Positions 8,780 to 16,842 of a DNA stretch of 64,000 bases are shown piece by piece; the first letter of the stretch is position 1, and every line of letters begins with the position of its first letter. Source of the DNA: Methylobacterium oryzae (GTDB taxonomy: Bacteria > Pseudomonadota > Alphaproteobacteria > Rhizobiales > Beijerinckiaceae); assembly GCF_021398735.1 (NCBI RefSeq), contig NZ_CP090349.1, forward strand, positions 2,737,001 through 2,801,000, read 5' to 3'. The position numbers and the translations under genes were made by a program. The notes beneath the pieces were generated by a model, which worked only from the letters and a program-made list of their open reading frames with translations, did not search any database and was not told the origin of the DNA.

Positions 8780-8860
8780 GGCGCGCACCTCCTGTCCGGC
8801 GAGAGACAGGAGGACGCGGCAGGCGCGGAAGGGTTGCACGCGGGCCCGCCCGGGCACGGC

Positions 8861-9547
8861 TCAGAGCGGCGGCAGCCCCGGCGCCGGGCGCTCCCGCACC
8901 TGGCCGTCGAAGCCGACATGGAGCTGGTGCTCGCGGCCGTCCCGGTCCTTCGCGGCCACCTCGAGATGGCGCGGCCCGCGGCCCGTGACCCGCACGTCGC
9001 CGTAGCCCGCCGCCTGGAGCGAGGCGGTCAGGGCGGCCATGTCGGGCTTCGGCCCGAGACCGAGCCGGTCCTTGGCCCAGTCCAGGCTGCCGGTCGGAGG
9101 GCCGCCGGCCGGCCCGAGCAGCAGCGTGCGCCCGTCCCCGTGGGTCAGGACCCGGGCGCGCAGGAAGCCGGTCTCGAAGCGACCCTGCACCGTCACGGTC
9201 TCGCCCTTGGCGACGAGGCCGCCGCCCTCGCCCTCGCGGCCCGTCTCCACGAGGGCCCGCCCGGTCCCGTCCTGCACCACGAACTTGTTGCCGAAGATCT
9301 CCGCGACCTCACCCTTGATGGCGGTCGCGCCGGAGGGGGCCAGGGCCTGGATCGCCACCGGCGCGACCGGCGTCGGCTGGAACGGCGTTCCCTGCGCCAG
9401 GGACAGGCCGACGGCGCCCAGGGCAAGCGGCAGCGCCACCGCGCCCACCACCCAGGTCCGCCGCGGCACCGCCCGCGACGCCGGCTTGGCGGCCTCGGTC
9501 TCGCGGACTTCCCGCGCGGTCCCGTCGATGGTCTTGTCGTCGCTCAT
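8861..9547 (-). CDS. Membrane-anchored OB-fold / PepSY-like protein
   Basis: A 228-residue protein with a charged cytoplasmic N-terminus (1-30), one hydrophobic helix (about 31-52) and a periplasmic remainder. Residues 72-140 read as a small OB-fold (GEVAEIFGNKFVVQDGTG, then VTVQGRF), like the YgiW/YdeI type. The C-terminal 60 residues resemble a PepSY-type unit (alternating strands with GYGDVRVTGRG and HQLHVGFDGQV). The family and exact job are not identified. It is transcribed divergently from a PhoP/PhoQ-like pair across a region with a PhoP-like box, so it is probably a target or modulator of that system. The start is ATG at 9547 with GAGGA upstream. Confidence 0.75.
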   Translation of the reverse strand: MSDDKTIDGTAREVRETEAAKPASRAVPRRTWVVGAVALPLALGAVGLSLAQGTPFQPTPVAPVAIQALAPSGATAIKGEVAEIFGNKFVVQDGTGRALVETGREGEGGGLVAKGETVTVQGRFETGFLRARVLTHGDGRTLLLGPAGGPPTGSLDWAKDRLGLGPKPDMAALTASLQAAGYGDVRVTGRGPRHLEVAAKDRDGREHQLHVGFDGQVRERPAPGLPPL

Positions 9548-9619
9548 GATCTCATCCTCTGGAGGGTCCGGATCCGCTCGATCCGATGCCCCTTCCTAGG
9601 GAGGCGCCGGCAATCCGGT

Positions 9620-9647
9620 CTGAACCGCGCGGTTCAGGCCCGGTTAA
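9620..9647 (+). promoter_or_regulatory. PhoP-like box overlapping an 18-bp palindrome
   Basis: A perfect 18-bp palindrome (CTGAACCGC/GCGGTTCAG, 9620-9637) runs into two direct hexamers, GGTTCA (9631-9636) and GGTTAA (9642-9647), separated by exactly five bases. This matches the (T/G)GTTTA-N5-(T/G)GTTTA pattern known for enterobacterial PhoP at 10 of 12 positions. It sits between the divergent OB-fold/PepSY-like gene and the response-regulator gene, the expected place for autoregulation plus control of the neighbour. Confidence 0.5.
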
Positions 9648-9658
9648 ACGCGCCGCCC

Positions 9659-9690
9659 TAGAGCGCTCCGTGTGGAACCCGTGCGGGTTC
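9659..9690. repeat. CTAGAGCG motif plus small hairpin
   Basis: CTAGAGCG at 9659-9666 matches the end of the palindromic element at 24602-24644. It is followed by a perfect hairpin GAACCC-GTGC-GGGTTC (9675-9690). This may be a degenerate copy of that element inside the promoter region of the two-component system. Confidence 0.4.
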
Positions 9691-9838
9691 AGAGGCTTGG
9701 CAGCGGGCGTTGATGCGGGCCGACAGGTCGGCGCCCGGGCGGCCGTCCCGGGAGCCGACGTGAGACCACGGCCCTAAGTGCCGGCGGCAGCGGGCGAAAC
9801 CGGCCGGCCGCCGCGGTCCAGACGGGGAGGTGAGACCG

Positions 9839-10504
9839 GTGAAGATCCTGCTGGTGGAGGACGACGCCGCCCTCGCGGCGGAGGTCGCCAAGGTCCTGCG
9901 CGCCGAGAACTTCGTGCTCGACCACGCCGCCACCGGCGAGGACGCCCAGCATCTCGGCGAGACCGAGGGCTACGACGCCGTCGTGCTCGATCTCGGCCTG
10001 CCGAAGGGCGACGGCGTCTCGGTGCTGCGGGCCTGGCGCGGGGCCGGCCGGACCCTGCCGGTGCTGGTGCTCACCGCCCGGGACGGCTGGAGCGACAAGG
10101 TCGCGGCCTTCAAGGCGGGGGCGGACGACTACCTCGTGAAGCCGGTGCGCGTGGAGGAGCTGGTGATCCGCCTCCGCGCCCTCGTGCGCCGGTCCCAGGG
10201 CGGGGGCGCGAGCCGGATCACCTGCGGTCCCCTCAGCTTCGATCCGGGTCTCGGCGCCTTCGAGCACGAGGGCCTGCCGCTCAAGCTCACCGGCCTGGAA
10301 TGGCGGGTCCTGTCCTGCCTGATGCTGAACCGCGAGACCGTGGTGCCGCGCCCGCACCTGATCGAGCGGGTCTACGAGGGCGACGCCGACGTCGATTCGA
10401 ACTCCGTCGAGGTGATCATCACGCGCCTGCGCCGGAAGATCGCGCCTGCGCGGATCGAGAGCGTGCGCGGCCACGGCTACCGCCTGCACGCGGAGCCCGC
10501 CTGA
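9839..10504 (+). CDS. OmpR/PhoP-family response regulator
   Basis: A 221-residue DNA-binding response regulator. The receiver domain (1-115) has the acidic pair E7-D8-D9, phosphoacceptor D51 (VLDLGLPKGDG), T79 and K101 (YLVKP). The winged-helix effector domain (about 125-220) ends RGHGYRLHAEP. I chose GTG at 9839 because GGGGAGG (9824-9830) is 8 bp away; the GTG at 9830 overlaps that Shine-Dalgarno. The gene overlaps the histidine-kinase ATG by one base (TGATG), so the pair is translationally coupled. The PhoP-like type is supported by the PhoQ-like partner and by the GGTTNA-N5 box upstream. The inducing signal is unknown. Confidence 0.93.
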   Translation: MKILLVEDDAALAAEVAKVLRAENFVLDHAATGEDAQHLGETEGYDAVVLDLGLPKGDGVSVLRAWRGAGRTLPVLVLTARDGWSDKVAAFKAGADDYLVKPVRVEELVIRLRALVRRSQGGGASRITCGPLSFDPGLGAFEHEGLPLKLTGLEWRVLSCLMLNRETVVPRPHLIERVYEGDADVDSNSVEVIITRLRRKIAPARIESVRGHGYRLHAEPA

Positions 10505-11829
10505 TGGCGGCGACGGCGCGGCGCCGCTCGCTCCGCACACGGCTGCTCGCGTCGGCCCTGGTGCTGGTGCTGGCGGCCCTGGTGGTGGCGGGCCTCGCCA
10601 TCGGTGTGATCCTGCACCGCTTCGTGCGCGGGCAGCTCGACGGCCGGCTCGACGCGCAGATCGTCGCCCTGCGGGCCGGGCTCGAGGCCGGGATCCTCCC
10701 GCAGGGTCTCGACGCGCCGCCCTTCGACCGGCCCGGCCCCGGCTGGGCCTGGGAGGTGCGCCGCGGCGCCGAGACGATCCGATCCGGCTCCCTGCGGGGC
10801 GGGGACATCCGCCTGTCCGATCCCGGACCGGACGACGATCCGGGCCGGCCGCATCCGGCCTCGGGCACGGGGCCGCGCGGCGAGCCCCTCGTCGCCCGCG
10901 TGCTGACCGTGCCCGGGCCCGAGCCGGCGACGATCGTGGTGGCGGCGCCGGAGGGGGAGCTGCGCGGGCCGCTGCGCGAGGCGCTGACGAGCCTCGCCCT
11001 GGCGCTCGGCATCCTCGGCCTGTGCCTGCTCGCGGGCCTGGCCTTCCAAGTGCGCCTGGGCCTCGCGCCGCTGACGCGCCTGCGCGCGGACCTCGCGTCG
11101 GTCCGGGCAGGGCGGCACGAGCGCGTGCCGGCGGACCAGCCGGCCGAGATCGCGCCGATGGTGGCGGAGCTCAACGCGCTCCTCGACCAGAATGCGCAGA
11201 ACCTGGAGCGCGCCCGCGGCCACGTCGCCAACCTCGCCCACGCCCTCAAGACGCCGCTCGCCACCCTGTCGATGGCCCTCGCCGAGCCCGCCCGCGACCC
11301 GGACGGCGCCCTGCGCCGGCAGGTGGACGACATGGACCGGCGGGTGCGCCATCACCTCCGGCGCGCCCGGGCCGCGGCCCTGGCGGGCTCGGCCCGGGGC
11401 CGCACGGCCCTGGCGCCCCGGCTGTCGGACCTGCGCGCGGCGCTGACGCGGATCCACGCCGAGAAGGGCGCGGCGATCGACCTCGACGTCCCGGAGACCC
11501 TGTCGGTCTCCTGCGAGGGCCAGGATCTCGACGAGATGCTCGGCAACCTCGTGGACAATGCCTGCCGCTGGTGCCGCGGCCGCGTGCGGGTCTCGGCGTC
11601 GGCGCGCGACGGCGCGGTGGCCGTAGTCGTGGAGGATGACGGGCCCGGCCTCGACCCGGCGGCGGCCTCCGCCGTCATGGCCCGGGGCCGGCGCCTCGAC
11701 GAGGGCGTGCCGGGCCACGGCTTCGGGCTGCCGATCACCCTGGAGCTCGCCGAGCTGTACGGCGGCGGCCTGAGCCTCGGGCGGTCGGATCTCGGCGGCC
11801 TGCGGGCGGAGCTGCGGCTGCCGGCCTGA
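10504..11829 (+). CDS. PhoQ-like sensor histidine kinase
   Basis: A 441-residue inner-membrane sensor. Transmembrane helix 1 (about 15-38) and helix 2 (about 163-183) enclose a 120-residue periplasmic domain rich in Pro, Gly and Asp. A HAMP-like linker (LAPLTRLRADLASVRAG) follows. The phosphoacceptor is H246 in NLAHALKTPLATL. The ATPase shows the N box NLVDNACRW, the G1 box EDDGPGLD and the G2 box GHGFGLPI. The acidic periplasmic region is compatible with divalent-cation or peptide sensing as in PhoQ, but this is inferred. The 3' end is only 9 bp from the end of the convergent MocR gene. Confidence 0.92.
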   Translation: MAATARRRSLRTRLLASALVLVLAALVVAGLAIGVILHRFVRGQLDGRLDAQIVALRAGLEAGILPQGLDAPPFDRPGPGWAWEVRRGAETIRSGSLRGGDIRLSDPGPDDDPGRPHPASGTGPRGEPLVARVLTVPGPEPATIVVAAPEGELRGPLREALTSLALALGILGLCLLAGLAFQVRLGLAPLTRLRADLASVRAGRHERVPADQPAEIAPMVAELNALLDQNAQNLERARGHVANLAHALKTPLATLSMALAEPARDPDGALRRQVDDMDRRVRHHLRRARAAALAGSARGRTALAPRLSDLRAALTRIHAEKGAAIDLDVPETLSVSCEGQDLDEMLGNLVDNACRWCRGRVRVSASARDGAVAVVVEDDGPGLDPAAASAVMARGRRLDEGVPGHGFGLPITLELAELYGGGLSLGRSDLGGLRAELRLPA

Positions 11830-11838
11830 CCGTGCCCC

Positions 11839-13230
11839 TCAGCCCAGCGCCTCCCGGAGGATCGGCCGGATCCGCGGATCGGCGCAGTGGGCCACGTTGA
11901 AGCGCATGTAGCCGTTCCACGCATCCGACAGGCTGAACGAGGTCCCGGGCGCCAGCACCATGCCGCGTGCCAGCGCCCGGCGGGCGACGTCGGCCCCGTC
12001 GCGCCCGTCGGGCAGCCGCATCCACAGGAAGAAGCCGCCCCGGGGCTGCGCCCAGGTCTCGAGGCCGCAGGCGCGCAGCTCCGCGGAGGCCTGCACCATC
12101 GCGCCGGCGAGCCGGCGGCGGGTCTCGGCGAGGTGCCGCCGGTAGGCGCCCTCGGTGATCAGCGCGTGCACCAGCGCGGCCGTGATGTGGCCGTTGCCGA
12201 GGCTGAGGGCGAGCTTGAGATCGACCAGCGGCTCGACCCAGTCGGCCCGGAGCGCGATCCAGCCGCAGCGCGCGGCCGCCGACAGGGTCTTGGAGAAGCT
12301 GCCGATCTGGATCACGCGCTCCAGTCCGTCGAAGCCGGCGAGCCGCGGGGCGGCCTCGGGCTCGAGGTCGCCGAAGATCTCGTCCTCGACGATGAGCGTG
12401 TCGTGCGCCTCGCACAGCTTGAGGAGCCGGTGCGCAACGGTCGGCGCGAGGCTCGCCCCGGTCGGGTTCTGGAGGGCGGCGTTGGTCAGGTAGAAGCGCG
12501 GCCGGTGCTGCTCCAGCAGGGTCGCGAGCGCCTGCAGGTCCGGCCCCTCCGGCGTGATCGGCACGCCGACCACCGCCACGCGCTGCGCGCGCAGCAGCGC
12601 CAGGAAGTTGAAGTAGCAGGGATCGTCGACCAGCACGGTGTCGCCGGGCTGGAGCAGGAACCGGCAGACGAGGTCCAGCGCCTGCGTAGCCGATTCGACC
12701 AGCACGATCTGGTCGGGCTCGGCGCCGACGCCCTTCTCGCCGACCTTGCGGGCGATCTGGTGGCGCAGGGGCTCGTAGCCCAGGGGCCGGTCATAGTTGG
12801 TCATCTCGGCGAGGTCGGCCCGGGCCACCCGGCGCAGGCCCCGGCGGATCGCCTCGTGGGGCATCCAGGAATCGGGCAGCCAGCCGGCCCCGGGCTTCAG
12901 CTGGTCGGAGCCGGCCTGCTGCGCCTGACGGGTGATCCAGAGCGGGTCGACGATCCGGTCGAGCCGCGGCCCCATCGCCTGGAGCGAGAGCGGCCGGGTC
13001 TTGCCGGCGACGTAGAAGCCCGAGCCCGGCCGCGGCACCACGGCGCCCTCGGCGGCGAGGCGCTCGTAGGCCTCCACGACGGTGGATTTCGAGACGCCCA
13101 TCGTCTCCGCGAAGGCCCGGACCGAGGGGATCCGCACGCCCGGGACCAGCCGCCGCGCCGCGATCCGCTCGCGGATCTCGCCGACCACGGCCTCGACGCG
13201 CGTCCCTGGGCTTCTGACTTCGACCGTCAT
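11839..13230 (-). CDS. MocR/PdxR-type regulator (GntR HTH fused to aminotransferase-like domain)
   Basis: A 463-residue chimeric regulator. A GntR winged helix (about 8-75, with RIPSVRAFAETMGVSKSTVV) is joined to a fold-type-I PLP-dependent aminotransferase-like domain. The PLP lysine is K314 in the SFSKTLSAA segment, and the conserved NPTG motif is present (NAALQNPTGASLAP). Such proteins sense PLP or an amino-compound bound to it and usually control an adjacent gene. The DUF1127 gene starts 114 bp away in the opposite direction and the EamA transporter follows it, so those are the likely targets. A GTCCGGAC palindrome (13246-13253) lies in the shared promoter region. Confidence 0.92.
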   Translation of the reverse strand: MTVEVRSPGTRVEAVVGEIRERIAARRLVPGVRIPSVRAFAETMGVSKSTVVEAYERLAAEGAVVPRPGSGFYVAGKTRPLSLQAMGPRLDRIVDPLWITRQAQQAGSDQLKPGAGWLPDSWMPHEAIRRGLRRVARADLAEMTNYDRPLGYEPLRHQIARKVGEKGVGAEPDQIVLVESATQALDLVCRFLLQPGDTVLVDDPCYFNFLALLRAQRVAVVGVPITPEGPDLQALATLLEQHRPRFYLTNAALQNPTGASLAPTVAHRLLKLCEAHDTLIVEDEIFGDLEPEAAPRLAGFDGLERVIQIGSFSKTLSAAARCGWIALRADWVEPLVDLKLALSLGNGHITAALVHALITEGAYRRHLAETRRRLAGAMVQASAELRACGLETWAQPRGGFFLWMRLPDGRDGADVARRALARGMVLAPGTSFSLSDAWNGYMRFNVAHCADPRIRPILREALG

Positions 13231-13344
13231 CCGTACTGCTCATTCGTCCGGACAATTCTTCCGAACCGTACCGAAGTGTTCCTGTCGCCGCCAGCCCCCG
13301 CCCGCCAGGATCGCGACGCCCCGGAACGATGGAGGAGGGGATCC

Positions 13345-13668
13345 ATGACTCAGTGCCTGACAGAGACCGCCGCCCTGGAAACCCGGATCGGATCCCGGAT
13401 CAGATCGCGCGGCGGATGGCTCGCCCGGATGGCCGGGCCCGTGCTGACGGTCGCCGCCGAGGTGCGCGCGGGCCTGACGCGGGCGGCGATGAACCGCCGC
13501 GTGCTCCAGCGCCTGTCGACCCTGTCGGACCGGGAACTGAAGGATATCGGCCTGACGCGGCAGGACGTGGCCGATGCCTGCGTGCCCGGCACGGTCGACG
13601 CGATCCACCTGCTGGTCGGCCGGCGCGACGAGCGACGCCACGCTCGGGCGGCCGTGCGGCCTTGGTGA
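13345..13668 (+). CDS. DUF1127 family small protein
   Basis: A 107-residue protein ending in a DUF1127 motif (about 50-75: RVLQRLSTLSDRELKDIGLT), a short Arg-rich helical motif common in alphaproteobacteria. Short DUF1127 proteins in Agrobacterium and Rhodobacter are linked to RNA turnover and to phosphate or stress physiology; for this longer version the role is unknown. The N-terminal 45 residues contain a weakly hydrophobic segment (LARMAGPVLTVAAEV). ATG at 13345 follows GGAGGAGGGG at 13331-13340, a very strong ribosome site. It is divergent from the MocR gene and 40 bp upstream of the EamA transporter. Confidence 0.85.
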   Translation: MTQCLTETAALETRIGSRIRSRGGWLARMAGPVLTVAAEVRAGLTRAAMNRRVLQRLSTLSDRELKDIGLTRQDVADACVPGTVDAIHLLVGRRDERRHARAAVRPW

Positions 13669-13708
13669 TGCGGTGGTGACGCGGCGGCGTGCGGCGTAGG
13701 GTGCGCGC

Positions 13709-14611
13709 ATGACGCTGCGCGACGGGCTCGCCGCAATCCTGGTGGTCACGATCCTCGGGCTGGCCTTCGTGGCCATCAAGGTCGGCCTGGAGACGGTGCC
13801 GCCGCTGATGCTGTGCGCCCTGCGCTTCGGCTTCGCGGCGCTGCCGGCGGCGCTGGTGATCCGGCCGCCCCGGGCCCCCGTCGCCCTGGTGGCGGGGTTC
13901 GGCCTCGCCCTCGGGGTCGGCCAGTTCGGGCTGCTCATGACGGCGATCCGCCTCGGCATGCCGGCCGGGCTGTCGTCGCTCCTGATCCAAGTCCAGGTCC
14001 CGTTCACCGTGGCGCTCGCCTGGGCGCTGCAGGGGGAGCGCCCGCGCCGACGGCAGATCCTGGGCGGCAGCATCGCGCTCCTCGGCGTCGCCGCGGTGGC
14101 GCTCGGGCGGGGCGGGGGCGCCCCGCTCGGCCCGCTGATCCTCGTCGTCGGCGCGGCCCTGTCCTGGGCCAGCGCGAACGTCGTCGCGAAGCGGATCGGC
14201 CGGGTCGACCGCCTGGCGCTGATGGTCTGGAGCAGCCTCGCCACCACGCCGCCCCTGCTCATCCTGTCGCTGATCGTCGAGGGGCCCGGGGCGCTCACGG
14301 CGCTGGCGCATCCGAGCTGGGGGGCGATCGGATCGGTCGCGTTCCAGGCCTACCCGACGACGCTCCTCGCCTTCGGCCTCTGGAACGGGCTCCTGACCCG
14401 CTACCCGGCGGCTGCCGTGACGCCCTTCGCCCTGCTGGTGCCGGTGGCCGGCATCCTGAGCACGCATCTCGTCCTGGGCGAACCGCTGAGCGCCGACATC
14501 CTGACCGGGGGAGGCCTGATCCTGACGGGAATCGCCCTCAGCCTGCGCGGGACGCGGCCGGGCGCGGTCGCTCCACCAGGTCCTTCCCCCGAATCGTCGA
14601 AGGTGGCCTGA
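13709..14611 (+). CDS. EamA/DMT family exporter
   Basis: A 300-residue inner-membrane protein with ten predicted helices in two EamA repeats (about 5-130 and 140-285), the drug/metabolite transporter layout used for export of amino acids and other small metabolites. The repeat seams AFVAIKVGLETVPPLMLC near 15-32 and the second-half segment SWASANVVAKRIG near 150 are typical. The substrate is unknown. The gene lies directly downstream of the DUF1127 gene and near the MocR regulator; MocR proteins often control EamA or YczE-type transporters. It converges on tRNA-Asp. Confidence 0.88.
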   Translation: MTLRDGLAAILVVTILGLAFVAIKVGLETVPPLMLCALRFGFAALPAALVIRPPRAPVALVAGFGLALGVGQFGLLMTAIRLGMPAGLSSLLIQVQVPFTVALAWALQGERPRRRQILGGSIALLGVAAVALGRGGGAPLGPLILVVGAALSWASANVVAKRIGRVDRLALMVWSSLATTPPLLILSLIVEGPGALTALAHPSWGAIGSVAFQAYPTTLLAFGLWNGLLTRYPAAAVTPFALLVPVAGILSTHLVLGEPLSADILTGGGLILTGIALSLRGTRPGAVAPPGPSPESSKVA

Positions 14612-14712
14612 CCGCACGGTCGAGCCATCACCCGTCCCGCTCGGGCGCGCGCGACTGCGCGTCGGCACGGTGCACCGCGAGACGAATTCTGATGGTGATA
14701 TCGAGGGGGACG

Positions 14713-14789
14713 TGGCGCGGGCGACGGGGCTCGAACCCGCGACCTCCGGCGTGACAGGCCGGCACTCTAACCAACTGAGCTACGCCCGC
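14713..14789 (-). tRNA. tRNA-Asp (GTC)
   Basis: The minus strand reads GCGGGCG at the 5' end, pairing with CGCCCGC at the 3' end. The anticodon loop is CTGTCAC, giving GTC (Asp), inside the stem CCGGC/GCCGG. The T loop is TTCGAGC. The discriminator is G and CCA is encoded at 14713-14715. Confidence 0.97.
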
Positions 14790-15173
14790 ACGGCGTGGTC
14801 GCTTCGAAGGGGCGTTTCGCCCGGCGACGGGGCGGGGTTTATGGGGCGCCCGGTGCCCTGTCAAGCGCGTCCCGCACGGATTCGCATCCGCCTCGATCCG
14901 CGACCGCCGCCGCAGGCATACCAGCCCCCCCGACTCGGGCCTGCGCGCTTCCGTCGTGTTGCGCCGGCGCCGCGCAAGCCCATCTCGGACATGACCGACA
15001 GGACGACCGACAGGACGGCTGACAGCGCGCTTTGTGCGACGCGACAAGCCATTGTCACGGGCCGGCGGCTCGACTAAGCCTCCGGCCGCGCGCATCCTGG
15101 CATAAGAACAATTCCACGGGCGGATCCGGGTCGGCGTCGCACCGCGGTTTCACTCGTCTCGCGAGGCCCTGGC
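14790..15173 (+). promoter_or_regulatory. 384-bp leader/promoter region of the nuo operon
   Basis: No convincing gene is present. It must hold the tRNA-Asp promoter (leftward) and the nuo promoter (rightward). Two structures stand out. A 12-bp unit GACCGACAGGAC is repeated in tandem at 14993-15004 and 15005-15016, with a partial third copy to 15025. Alternating half-sites follow: TTGT (15032-15035), ACAA (15044-15047) and TTGT (15052-15055). I cannot fix the -35/-10 boxes with confidence. Confidence 0.4.
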
Positions 15174-15539
15174 ATGACCGGATTGTTGGCGGATTACCTG
15201 CCGCTCATCGTGTTCATCGGCGTGGCGCTGTTCATCGCCACGGCGCTGCTGGTCGTCCCCTTCCTGGTGGCCTTCAAGAGCCCCGATCCCGAGAAGCTCT
15301 CGGCCTACGAGTGCGGCTTCAACGCGTTCGACGACGCCCGCATGAAGTTCGACGTGCGCTTCTACCTCGTCGCCATCCTGTTCATCATCTTCGACCTCGA
15401 GGTCGCGTTCCTCTTCCCCTGGGCGATCACCTTCGGGGATCTGGGCTGGTTCGGCTTCTGGTCGATGATCGTCTTCCTGGGCGTGCTGACCGTCGGTTTC
15501 GTCTACGAGTGGCGCAAGGGCGCCCTCGAATGGGATTGA
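15174..15539 (+). CDS. nuoA: NADH-quinone oxidoreductase subunit A
   Basis: A 121-residue membrane subunit of complex I with three helices (about 8-30, 65-88 and 92-115). The family signature [20 protein letters not shown] lies in the loop after helix 1. It is the first gene of a complete nuoA-N operon in canonical order. NuoA sits at the heel of the complex next to NuoH near the quinone site. It is followed by nuoB after 42 bp. Confidence 0.98.
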   Translation: MTGLLADYLPLIVFIGVALFIATALLVVPFLVAFKSPDPEKLSAYECGFNAFDDARMKFDVRFYLVAILFIIFDLEVAFLFPWAITFGDLGWFGFWSMIVFLGVLTVGFVYEWRKGALEWD

Positions 15540-15581
15540 TCTCCCGCCGCTCGCCGCCCGCACCGAATTCTTGAGTCGCCG

Positions 15582-16169
15582 ATGGCCCTGATCACCGACA
15601 CCAACCGCGCCCCCGCGATCGCGCCCCAGCCGAAGGGGATCATCGATCCCAACACAGGCCGCCCGATCGGCGCGGACGACCCGACCTTCCTGTCGATCAG
15701 CGACGAGCTGGCCGACCGGGGCTTCCTGCTCACCACCACGGACGAGCTGATCAACTGGGCCCGCACGGGCTCGCTGATGTGGATGACCTTCGGTCTCGCC
15801 TGCTGCGCGGTCGAGATGATGCAGATGTCGATGCCGCGCTACGATTGCGAGCGATTCGGCTTCGCCCCCCGCGGCTCGCCGCGCCAGTCCGACGTGATGA
15901 TCGTCGCCGGCACGCTCACCAACAAGATGGCCCCAGCTCTGCGCAAGGTCTACGACCAGATGCCGGAGCCCCGCTACGTCATCTCCATGGGCTCCTGCGC
16001 CAACGGCGGCGGCTACTACCACTACTCCTACTCGGTGGTGCGCGGCTGCGACCGGGTGGTGCCGGTGGACATCTACGTGCCCGGCTGCCCGCCCACCGCC
16101 GAGGCGCTGCTCTACGGCGTGCTGCTGCTGCAGAAGAAGATCCGCCGGACCGGCACGATCGAGCGCTGA
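15582..16169 (+). CDS. nuoB: NADH-quinone oxidoreductase subunit B
   Basis: A 195-residue hydrophilic subunit carrying the terminal cluster N2, which hands electrons to quinone. The four cysteine ligands are visible: the adjacent pair in [11 protein letters not shown], one in [11 protein letters not shown] and one in VPGCPP. The first 45 residues form an Ala/Pro-rich extension usual in alphaproteobacteria. The sequence contains the Arg-rich [17 protein letters not shown] loop next to the quinone cavity. It is followed by nuoC after 9 bp. Confidence 0.98.
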   Translation: MALITDTNRAPAIAPQPKGIIDPNTGRPIGADDPTFLSISDELADRGFLLTTTDELINWARTGSLMWMTFGLACCAVEMMQMSMPRYDCERFGFAPRGSPRQSDVMIVAGTLTNKMAPALRKVYDQMPEPRYVISMGSCANGGGYYHYSYSVVRGCDRVVPVDIYVPGCPPTAEALLYGVLLLQKKIRRTGTIER

Positions 16170-16178
16170 GGAGCGGCC

Positions 16179-16826
16179 ATGACGAACGGCATCTCGATCC
16201 TGCCCCACACCCAGCCGGCCTACGGCGACGACGCCGTCTCGGCCCTGGCCGAGCGCGTCCTCGGCGCCCTCGGCCCGGCGGTGGTGTCCCACACCGTCGC
16301 GTTCGGCGAGTTGACGCTGGTGGTCCAGGCCTCCGACATCGTCTACGCGCTGACCTACCTGCGCGACGATCCGGCCTGCGCGTTCCGCAACTTCATCGAC
16401 ATATGCGGCGTGGACTACCCGCAGCGCGAGAAGCGCTTCGACGTGGTCTACCACCTGCTCTCCCTGCGCCATAACCTGCGCATCCGGGTGAAGGTGCAGA
16501 CCGACGAGGTGACGCCGGTCCCCTCCGTGATCGAGGTCTTCCCGGCGGCCAACTGGTACGAGCGCGAGACCTACGACCTCTACGGGATCCTGTTCTCGGG
16601 CCATCCCGACCTGCGCCGCCTGCTCACCGATTACGGCTTCGAGGGGCACCCCCTGCGCAAGGACTTCCCGCTCACCGGCTTCGTCGAGGTCCGCTACGAC
16701 CAGGACCAGGCGCGGGTCGTCTACGAGCCGGTGCAGCTGACGCAGGAATTCCGGAACTTCGACTTCTTGTCCCCGTGGGAAGGCACCGACTACGTGCTCC
16801 CCGGCGACGAGAAGACGTCGCCTTGA
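16179..16826 (+). CDS. nuoC: NADH-quinone oxidoreductase subunit C
   Basis: A 215-residue peripheral-arm subunit (30-kDa subunit family), here separate from NuoD rather than fused as in E. coli. Family landmarks are the [19 protein letters not shown] segment, the [13 protein letters not shown] motif and the C-terminal [17 protein letters not shown]. It helps hold NuoD and NuoB around the N2 cluster. It is 9 bp from nuoB and 16 bp from nuoD. Confidence 0.98.
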   Translation: MTNGISILPHTQPAYGDDAVSALAERVLGALGPAVVSHTVAFGELTLVVQASDIVYALTYLRDDPACAFRNFIDICGVDYPQREKRFDVVYHLLSLRHNLRIRVKVQTDEVTPVPSVIEVFPAANWYERETYDLYGILFSGHPDLRRLLTDYGFEGHPLRKDFPLTGFVEVRYDQDQARVVYEPVQLTQEFRNFDFLSPWEGTDYVLPGDEKTSP

Positions 16827-16842
16827 GCCGCGGAGAGCGTCC

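Noticed and set aside
9830..9838. GTG at 9830 as response-regulator start
   Set aside because: It overlaps the Shine-Dalgarno sequence; GTG at 9839 has proper spacing and gives the usual family N-terminus.
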